Source: Acidimicrobiia bacterium (GTDB lineage Bacteria; Actinomycetota; Acidimicrobiia; IMCC26256; JAENVU01). Taken from it: a DNA stretch of 5,063 nucleotides. The notes below the pieces were generated by a model that saw only the letters and a program-made list of their open reading frames with translations, searched no databases and was not told where the DNA came from. Positions 1-5,063 of the stretch are shown here, in pieces. The translations under genes were made by a program, and so were the position numbers. Positions within the stretch are counted from its first letter, which is position 1; each line of letters begins with the position of its first letter. The stretch is from contig JANYLF010000259.1 in assembly GCA_025357995.1 (NCBI GenBank), forward strand, positions 1 through 5,063, read 5' to 3'.

Positions 1-1767
1 GAGATCGGACGTGGCGTCCGCGAGCACGCCGATCGGCGCGGCCATTCCAGTCACGCGGTCATGCATGGGCGCGTATAAGAGCTGGTCGTACCAATGGCCA
101 TACGCGGTCGAGGCAACGCGCAGGAGCGGCGTTACCCGCGCGGTGAGGAAGACGTGCGACGTTGGCTCGACGTCGATTTGATGGACGGCGGCGAGACCGG
201 AGTAGGGCGTCGACCACTCGGCCATGCCGTCGACGGCGATGATCGTCGTGGCGTGCGGCGCGTCGGCGGTGAGCTCCACGTGCAACGGGGCGCGCGATGT
301 CTCGGGGATCAGGAGCGCGATCGCGTCGGGCGGGCGGTCGAGCGCGATCGTGTGCTCGGCGACCACGGTCCGGCGTTCCAGTCGGTAGGTGGTGGTGCAA
401 GAGCCGGCGAGGGGCTTCGGCGGCGCGCCGTCGATACCGCGGCCCATGACCTGGAGCCGGTTCCAGTGCGCGGTGATTTCGTGCGGCGCGGTCGTGAGCG
501 AGTCGGGCAGCTCCGCGGTGGTGGCGGTCCGGCCGTGATCGACGATGAGCGGTGCCCAGACGACCTGATCGTTGTCGACGGGAGCCTCGAGCGCTCCGGG
601 CGCGTGCGGGACGGGGAGGTAGTGACTGCGCCGCGCGCCGACGAACGGTACGACGACGTGGGTCGCCGGGTCGGCATGCACCCACGCGGCCGCGTGGCGT
701 TCGGCCTCGAACGCGACCAGCGCGCTGATGGTTCGGTACGTGTCGCGCGGCGAGGCGATCCCAGTAGCCGGCGCGGCGCGCAGCGTCGTGCCCGCCCACG
801 CGAGCTTGCCAAGGACATCAAGCGTGAGTTGCAACCGACGCGCCGGACCGCGGTACGCGTCTTGGTCGCGATACCGATGCGCGTCGACCACCCCGTGGGC
901 GTCGAATCGTTTCGCGGTCGCCCGGAGCGCGTCGACCCCGCGCCGGACCCACGCTTCGGCGCGGTCGTCTCGAAGATCGGCCTGCAGGGCCAGTGCCGAG
1001 AGTTCGACGGTGAGCGCGGTCGCGAGCACGCCGGTCGATCGGCCCCAAGGGATCGCGGCGCCGTCGGGACCGGCCACGGTGTCGACGAGATCGAGCGCGA
1101 TGCGGGCGCCATCGTTCCAGCGAGGGCCGAGGCGCGCCGCGAGCGGTTCGCAGAAGAGCCAGATATCGGCCGTGTAGATGTCGTACCGACCGGCTCCGTC
1201 GTTGGAGTCGTCGAGGTAGCGCCGCGGGTTCTGATCGAGGAGGGTGGCGAGCCGCTCGATGAGTCGATCCAGCACGGCGGTGTCATCGGCGAGACCGAGC
1301 TGGTGGCGCGCGAACTCGCATCGAGAGAGCACCGCGGCGTAGTTGCGGGGCAGCACGTCGGTGTCGAGGAGTTCGATCCAATCTCGGCTGTCGGTGGCGA
1401 GCGCCACTTGTTCGCGTTGCGTGTCGTCACACCGATCGAGCAGCGGATTGTGGGCGAACGGCCCGAGACGGGTGAGTGTTTCCGCCACCCGATAGGAGAA
1501 GAAGGTATGGGTGTCACGGCCGATGACCGCGGTGAGGAGTTCGCCGATCACGTCGCCGGTAGGCGCACCCGCGATGGTGGCGACGCCGCCCGCAGCCAAA
1601 TGGGTCAGGGTGTAGAGGAGATCGGCGCGCACGTCGGCATCGACACGATGTCCCGCGAACGTGCGGGGGATACGCCACTCGGGGAAGAGGGTGTCGGCGA
1701 GCGCGGTCAGCGTGCGAGCGGTGAAGTCGAGGAGCTCATCGCCGAGTGCGCGACTATCGGCGATCAC
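1..1767 (-). CDS. Large uncharacterised protein, DUF2264-like alpha/alpha-toroid (C-terminus beyond the window)
   Basis: This frame is open for 589 codons from a GTG at 1767 to the left edge, so the stop is not seen. The start is chosen because its GTG overlaps the TGA of the upstream DUF6807 gene (GTGA, 1764-1767), the usual sign of translational coupling. Residues 1-330 look helical, with repeated Leu/Ala-rich segments as in an alpha/alpha toroid. The most distinctive stretches are GRYDIYTADIWLFCEPLA (about 193-210), IPWGRSTG (239-246) and RRLQLTLDVLGKLAWA (310-325). The RYD-Y block followed by a (W/F)GRS block about 45 residues later recalls DUF2264 proteins, some of which I believe are grouped with glycoside hydrolases. 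From about 350 on the sequence is rich in V, T and H with beta-strand character, suggesting a C-terminal sandwich, and includes GHWYDQLLYAPMH (557-569). No signal peptide is seen, so it is probably cytoplasmic. I am sure that this is a gene and that it is the real frame. The family assignment is from memory of motifs only, and the carbohydrate role is inferred. Confidence 0.85.
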   Translation of the reverse strand, partial: MIADSRALGDELLDFTARTLTALADTLFPEWRIPRTFAGHRVDADVRADLLYTLTHLAAGGVATIAGAPTGDVIGELLTAVIGRDTHTFFSYRVAETLTRLGPFAHNPLLDRCDDTQREQVALATDSRDWIELLDTDVLPRNYAAVLSRCEFARHQLGLADDTAVLDRLIERLATLLDQNPRRYLDDSNDGAGRYDIYTADIWLFCEPLAARLGPRWNDGARIALDLVDTVAGPDGAAIPWGRSTGVLATALTVELSALALQADLRDDRAEAWVRRGVDALRATAKRFDAHGVVDAHRYRDQDAYRGPARRLQLTLDVLGKLAWAGTTLRAAPATGIASPRDTYRTISALVAFEAERHAAAWVHADPATHVVVPFVGARRSHYLPVPHAPGALEAPVDNDQVVWAPLIVDHGRTATTAELPDSLTTAPHEITAHWNRLQVMGRGIDGAPPKPLAGSCTTTYRLERRTVVAEHTIALDRPPDAIALLIPETSRAPLHVELTADAPHATTIIAVDGMAEWSTPYSGLAAVHQIDVEPTSHVFLTARVTPLLRVASTAYGHWYDQLLYAPMHDRVTGMAAPIGVLADATSDL

Positions 1768-2618
1768 TGCGACCAGCGCGCGTATTCGGACCGGATGCGA
1801 TCGACACTCCACGCACCGTCGTACACGATCACGCGGTACTTCAGGTCCAGACTCGTCCCAGCCGCGAGGTGCAGCGGTTCGTCCCAGAGGAACGCCGCGT
1901 TCACGAAGTTGGCCCAGCCCTCGCCGTAGGTATCGGCGTGGGTGCTCGCGTACCAGGGCGACGGCGCCCGCGGGTTGGACGGATGATCGAAGAAGACGAC
2001 ACCCGCGTTCACTTCTGCTCGTCCGCTCGCGATTCCCTCGATCGAGAGCCATGCTGAAGGCTCGCCGAGGGAGCGGTCGCGCTCAACGCCGTCGTCGAGG
2101 CGGATCAGGGTGTCGGTCCATGTGGGCGCGCCGCGCAACGTGAGGCCGCCGTATCCGCCCCAGGTGGTGAACGGCGTGCGATCGAGCACGGTGTCGACAT
2201 CGACCGACAATGACTCGGTCCAGTCGATCGCGTACGCGTCATTGTCGATTGGCGCCCGACTGATGGTCCGCGTCTCGCGCAGACGCACCGTCTCGCCGTC
2301 GGCCGCGATCCAATCGAGCTGCGCCGTGACGGCATGGTCGGACTCCCGCACATTGGTCGTGCGCAGTGTGCCGTACTCGCCGTATTCCTCCCAGAAGTTC
2401 TCGCCGTTCACGAACTTGATTGTGAACCACAGCGCGTGATGCCAGGGGTGGTCGGCCGGAGCCTCAACGCTCAGCACCGCGCCCGCGGGAGTGGTGAGCG
2501 GATGCATGAATGGTCGCGGCGCGTCCCACTCGCAGGGCAGGTCCATCTCGGCGAAGTTAGCGGCACACGTTGGCAACGGTCGGGCTACACGGCGATCGTC
2601 ATGGACCGGCTCGCGCAT
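1764..2618 (-). CDS. DUF6807 (PmoA-like) family protein
   Basis: This is a 284-residue protein, about the normal length for the DUF6807 family, whose members are often annotated as 'PmoA family' or 'methane oxygenase PmoA' although no link to methane oxidation is established. The family signature is clear: RPFMHPLTTPAG (about residues 35-46), DHPWHHALWF (56-65) and VNGENFWEE (70-78). These match the family pattern of an RP-hP-tP-G block followed by DHPhHrGlW and a NG-FW segment. The His-rich block may bind a metal or ligand. A central stretch, TTWGGYGGLTLRG, and a late FFDHPSNPR are also typical. Family genes often lie beside Gfo/Idh/MocA oxidoreductases and sugar-utilisation genes, so a role in sugar catabolism is inferred. 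The ATG at 2618 gives about 34 residues before the RPF block. No clear Shine-Dalgarno precedes it, and the in-frame open stretch continues back to 2666, so the start is less certain than the gene. Its stop overlaps the next gene's GTG by four bases. Directly upstream lies the truncated HNH pseudogene, whose deletion could have removed this gene's own promoter. Confidence 0.9.
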   Translation of the reverse strand: MREPVHDDRRVARPLPTCAANFAEMDLPCEWDAPRPFMHPLTTPAGAVLSVEAPADHPWHHALWFTIKFVNGENFWEEYGEYGTLRTTNVRESDHAVTAQLDWIAADGETVRLRETRTISRAPIDNDAYAIDWTESLSVDVDTVLDRTPFTTWGGYGGLTLRGAPTWTDTLIRLDDGVERDRSLGEPSAWLSIEGIASGRAEVNAGVVFFDHPSNPRAPSPWYASTHADTYGEGWANFVNAAFLWDEPLHLAAGTSLDLKYRVIVYDGAWSVDRIRSEYARWSQ

Positions 2619-3727
2619 GGTCGGCTCGGGTGAGTGGGGCCGCTCGCTTCGACGGGGATGTTGTGATCAATCTCGAGGTGGCGATCGATCTCGCAGCCGG
2701 CGATGACGCAGGTGCGGTCTCGGACTTCGATCGCGGTGCGGAGGTGAGTGGGGATCGTACGACCAAGATGTGAGATGAGAGTGACGTCGACCGCGTTCGT
2801 GATGATTGCCTTCATGATTGAATCGGATGCGAGTTGGCGGGCGTTGGCGACGCTGATAGGTCCGGCGCCTTCGATCTCGCAGATCTCGCCGGGGATCGTG
2901 AACCCGCGGAGGTATGCGTCGTAGCTGACGTGCACATGGACGGTCGCCGCGGGACGTGATGTGCGGGATTCCGGTTGGGATGCAGACCGGTCGCGCGTCG
3001 TATGAATGCCCGTGGCTCCGTTCATGGACTCGCGGGCCATCGTGACGATGGCGTCGAACGGCGACGGCGTCGGGTTCGACGCGGTGGTTGGCGGTGCGGT
3101 TCGCCTCGAAGAGTTCCTTCTCGATGGGAACGAGGGCGGCCATGATCTGCGCGGTCTGGTCGAGTGGGCCGTTGATCTCGATGCGCCCGGAACCGTCGTC
3201 GAGTTTCCGATGACGCAAGGAGCGTTCGCGAAAGATCCGTTCGTCGTTGGCAGCCCCCGTCTCGCGTAATTGCGCGACGGCCTTCACCCGGTCACATTCG
3301 GTCTTGAGGCCTTTGAAGCCTGCGGTCTTGGCGGCGCTGAGCAGGCGGGCGTGCTCCTTTGGATCTGCCTTCACCGCGGCCGATACCGCATCTGCTTGAC
3401 CGGAAGACAGCTCGCCGGCGCGCAGAGCGCTCTCGACCGCTGGTTGCGTCTTGATCTGTCGGGCAGTACCCATCGCGGTCCTGGCCGCGCCCACGGACGT
3501 CCCGCTCGTGGCGGCGAGGAATGCCTCGACATCGCGATGGCCGCCACCTAACCATGCGCTCGTCTCGTCGACCCGTCCCGCGGCCAACAGCTTTCCGGCG
3601 CCAGCCACCGTTCGAGGATGGAGAACAGTTCGACGGCGGACCGCGCATCGACGCCGGACAAGTGCGCGGGGTCAAACGATTCGACGAGGCAACGGGTGCC
3701 AGAAACAGTGTGTTCCAGTACTTCCAA
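2585..3727 (-). pseudogene. Decayed DUF222/HNH endonuclease (13E12 repeat family)
   Basis: Three frame segments join into one protein of the DUF222 plus HNH family. Segment 1 (3727 to about 3609) starts with TTG and includes VESFDPAHLSGVDARSAVE. Segment 2 (about 3608-3060) reads VAGAGKLLAAGRVDETSAW, then SGTSVGAARTAM, then ELSSGQADAVS, as in DUF222, ending in RVEPDAVA. Segment 3 (3058 onward) resumes with FDAIVTMARE, then ATVHVHVSYDAYLRGFTIPG, then HLGRTIPTHLRTAIEVRDRT, then CVIAGC and LEIDH. The first shift fits a one-base loss near 3608-3612 and the second a one-base gain at about 3059. After EASGPTH (about 2630) homology stops: the Asn, the LC and the HH pair that complete the HNH nuclease site are absent, and the frame drifts to a TAG at 2585 inside the next gene. 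Roughly 365 residues are recognisable against about 400-450 in intact relatives, by my recollection. A nuclease without these residues should be inactive. The family is multi-copy in many actinobacteria. Two shifts plus a missing end argue for real decay, though sequencing error at either shift cannot be excluded. Confidence 0.85.
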
Positions 3728-3734
3728 CGCGTTG

Positions 3735-3740
3735 CCCCTC
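3735..3740 (-). promoter_or_regulatory. Ribosome binding site deciding the TTG start of the HNH pseudogene
   Basis: On the minus strand, GAGGGG lies seven bases before the TTG at 3727. The TTG opens the frame that leads into the recognisable DUF222 N-terminus (LEVLEHTVSGTRCLVESFDP). No ATG or GTG with comparable spacing is found between the promoter and this point, so TTG is taken as the original start. Confidence 0.55.
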
Positions 3741-3771
3741 GCCCCCTTTTCGACTCTTCGAATTAGGTCAA

Positions 3772-3801
3772 ACCCTACCCGAACAGACGATCGTATGTCA
3801 A
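3772..3801 (-). promoter_or_regulatory. Sigma-70-type promoter upstream of the HNH pseudogene
   Basis: Reading the minus strand, a perfect TTGACA (plus-strand 3796-3801) is followed after 18 bases by TAGGGT (3772-3777). This is a good match to housekeeping actinobacterial promoters of the TANNNT type. Upstream of the -35, the stretch at about 3811-3833 is unusually AT-rich for this window, as in an UP element. Transcription would begin near 3765, leaving a leader of about 40 bases before the TTG start at 3727. The promoter looks intact although the gene behind it is broken. It could therefore still drive transcription through the pseudogene into the DUF6807 operon. This is a pattern match only. 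Confidence 0.6.
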
Positions 3802-3920
3802 GGGGAAATCGATAACTTCTTCAACAAATACAGGCGCTTTCGCGCATGGCGGCTCACCACTCCGGAGGGGCGAGATTGCCGTCTGTGACGCGTCGTCATC
3901 GAACGACTGTGTAGGGGATT

Positions 3921-3928
3921 GAGGGGGG
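3921..3928 (+). promoter_or_regulatory. Strong ribosome binding site of the kinase gene
   Basis: GAGGGGGG stands three bases before the ATG at 3932, with its GAGG core about six to seven bases from the start. It is the strongest Shine-Dalgarno-like sequence in the window and favours the upstream ATG over the internal ATG pair at 3986/3989. I could not find a convincing -35/-10 pair for this gene between 3802 and 3920. Confidence 0.6.
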
Positions 3929-3931
3929 ATC

Positions 3932-4657
3932 ATGGGTACCGCGCCAGCGTTCATAGTGCCGCCGAAGCTCCGTCGCTACGGTCGGATGATGTCGGTGATC
4001 CTGATCGGTGGCAGCTCGAATGTGGGCAAGACCACCGCGGCGCGGTCGGTGGCGGCCGCGCTCGGCGCCACGTACATCAGCATCGACGACTGGATACCGC
4101 CCGGGATCTCGGGGTCAAGTCCGTTTCACGATGACCGAATTTGGAGCTCGGATCCCGACGAGCTGGTGACCGCTCTCCGCGCGCACACCGGCGCGCTGGC
4201 GCCGACGGTCCGGGAACGCGTCGAACACGCGCGCGCGCGCCGGGAGACCGTCGTGATCGAGGGAGAGGGCATCGAACCACGGTTCGCAACGCGTTTGGGC
4301 GGCGACGACGTTCACGCGGTATTCGTCGTCGAAGGTTCCGTCGAGCGGATCCGCGCCACCTTGCAACAGCGGGACTCGCCCGGCGGACGCCACTACTGCG
4401 AGCTCCCGTCCGCCGCGCAACACGCGATCGCCAGGATGAACGTCGACTACGGACGTTGGATCCGCGCCGAGGCGGAGGCGTTGCAGCTCGCGTGGGTTTC
4501 GTCCCAGCCGTGGTCGACACTGGTCACACGGATCCTGGCCGTTACCCAGTGCCAGGCAATCGACCACGGACCCGGCAGTATGGACACATGTACGATCGAC
4601 GGTTCGACCTCGTGCTCTTCGATCTTGGTGGTGTGCTCATCGAGCTCAGCGGGGTGA
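3932..4657 (+). CDS. Small P-loop kinase-like ATPase
   Basis: This 241-residue protein has a clear Walker A motif, GGSSNVGKTT (about residues 26-35), right after a hydrophobic strand (SVILI). It continues with YISIDDW (48-54), where the acidic pair lies where many small-molecule kinases bind substrate or magnesium. A Walker-B-like strand, TVVIEGEGIEP, lies at about 106-116. Next come VHAVFVVEG and an Arg-rich lid-like segment (VERIRATLQQRD). A C-terminal QPWSTLVTRIL resembles the last helix of P-loop kinases of the 2-phosphoglycerate-kinase or nucleotide-kinase-like type. The substrate cannot be told. The ATG at 3932 is chosen because GAGGGGGG (3921-3928) sits just before it. The ATGs at 3986/3989 lie nearer the core but have no ribosome binding site. 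The last 25 or so residues (TCTIDGSTSCSSILVVCSSSSAG) are Ser/Cys-rich and unlike the rest. They overlap the next gene, so the protein's natural end may be earlier in relatives. Confidence 0.85.
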   Translation: MGTAPAFIVPPKLRRYGRMMSVILIGGSSNVGKTTAARSVAAALGATYISIDDWIPPGISGSSPFHDDRIWSSDPDELVTALRAHTGALAPTVRERVEHARARRETVVIEGEGIEPRFATRLGGDDVHAVFVVEGSVERIRATLQQRDSPGGRHYCELPSAAQHAIARMNVDYGRWIRAEAEALQLAWVSSQPWSTLVTRILAVTQCQAIDHGPGSMDTCTIDGSTSCSSILVVCSSSSAG

Positions 4658-5063
4658 GCGCGATGCGCGAGCTCGCAGGGATGGACAACGACGATCAGCT
4701 CTGGGAACGGTGGCTGTCGTGCCCGTGGGTACGCGCCTTCGAGCGAGGGGAGTGCACCCCTGAGGAGTTCGCGCGCGGCATGGTGAAGGAGTGGACCCTC
4801 ACCGTCGCGCCGGACGTGTTCCTCGGCGCGTTCCGCGCCTGGCCTGTCGGCCCGCTGCCGGGAGCGGAGCAGTTAGTGGATGAGGCGAGCGCGGTCGTGA
4901 CGGTCGGATGTTTGAGCAATACGAATGCCCTGCACACCGACGATCAGTTCTCGCGGTGGCCGATCTTCGACCGGTTCGCGCCACGGTTTCTCTCGCACGA
5001 GCTCGGTCTGCTCAAACCCGATCGCGACCTGTTCGATCGGGTTGCGGAACTCGCCGGTATCAC
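4588..5063 (+). CDS. HAD-family phosphatase, YihX-like (C-terminus beyond the window)
   Basis: 158 residues are visible of a family that usually has about 200. HAD motif I is FDLGGVLIE (residues 11-19), with Asp12 as the expected nucleophile. The position two residues later is Gly rather than the usual Asp, as in E. coli YihX (FDLGNV), so this is a subfamily trait and not a defect. A helical cap segment follows, including ERGECTPEEFARGM (52-65), like the ERGEIS/ERGEIT-type block of relatives. Motif II is CLSNTNALHT (108-117), and the motif III lysine is in LGLLKPD (139-145). Motif IV with its acidic pair lies past the right edge. YihX dephosphorylates alpha-glucose-1-phosphate, and related proteins act on other sugar or small phosphates. 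The true substrate here is unknown. The ATG at 4588 places motif I twelve residues in, normal for the family, though no strong ribosome binding site precedes it. It overlaps the kinase frame by 70 bases, suggesting coupled expression. Confidence 0.88.
   Translation, partial: MYDRRFDLVLFDLGGVLIELSGVSAMRELAGMDNDDQLWERWLSCPWVRAFERGECTPEEFARGMVKEWTLTVAPDVFLGAFRAWPVGPLPGAEQLVDEASAVVTVGCLSNTNALHTDDQFSRWPIFDRFAPRFLSHELGLLKPDRDLFDRVAELAGI

Noticed and set aside
309..1517. A 402-codon minus-strand frame within the same region
   Set aside because: The translation is almost all Ser, Arg, Thr and Pro, typical of an out-of-frame shadow. The frame beside it carries the real gene.
94..1929. A 611-codon open frame on the plus strand opposite the DUF2264-like gene
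   Set aside because: Its product is an Arg/Gly/Glu/Val-rich sequence without domain motifs, as expected from the antisense of a GC-rich gene. The minus-strand frame gives protein-like sequence with a coupled start.
3787..3794. Palindrome ACGATCGT inside the HNH promoter spacer, possible operator
   Set aside because: CGATCG and GATCG are very common throughout this window, so a single eight-base palindrome carries little weight.
3876..3913. TTGCCG and TGTGTA as a plus-strand promoter for the kinase
   Set aside because: The spacing is about 26 bases and both boxes are poor matches.
3846..3914. A 22-residue open frame (ATG to TAG) before the kinase gene, possible leader peptide
   Set aside because: It has no ribosome binding site at proper spacing, no run of regulatory codons and no attenuator hairpin after it.
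4225..4240. Alternating purine-pyrimidine CG run, possible Z-DNA
   Set aside because: It is only 16 bases long and is explained by His/Ala/Arg codons in a GC-rich gene.

Overview
The DNA is GC-rich. Its codon use is strongly biased to G or C at third positions, GTG and TTG starts are used, and a gene of the DUF222/HNH ('13E12 repeat') family is present. Together these point to an actinobacterium. The style of the genes would fit Acidimicrobiia (Ilumatobacter-like), but that placement is an impression rather than a demonstrated fact.

Left part, minus strand (1 to about 2620): two genes read right to left and appear to form an operon. The first is a complete 284-residue DUF6807 (PmoA-like) protein at 2618-1764. 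The second is a long protein whose GTG start at 1767 overlaps the first gene's TGA by four bases (GTGA). It runs off the left edge after 589 codons with no stop. It resembles DUF2264-type alpha/alpha-toroid proteins followed by a beta-rich C-terminal half. A role in breaking down a carbohydrate or uronic acid is a reasonable inference but is not shown by the sequence.

Middle, minus strand (2585-3727): a decayed DUF222/HNH endonuclease gene. Its protein can be followed only by changing frame twice, near 3608 and near 3059. Its HNH motif stops after the first half, and the DUF6807 start follows immediately. Its promoter looks intact (TTGACA, 18 bases, TAGGGT), as does a good ribosome binding site before a TTG start.

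Right part, plus strand (3932-5063): diverging from the pseudogene are a small P-loop kinase-like protein with a strong ribosome binding site, and a YihX-like HAD phosphatase cut off by the right edge. Their reading frames overlap by 70 bases. The kinase and phosphatase may act on related small phosphorylated metabolites, but no substrate can be read from the sequence.

I found no RNA genes, CRISPR array, intact mobile element or attachment site. No clearly new biological system is visible. The points most worth following are the DUF6807/DUF2264-like pair, the broken HNH gene that has kept its promoter, and the kinase/phosphatase pair.
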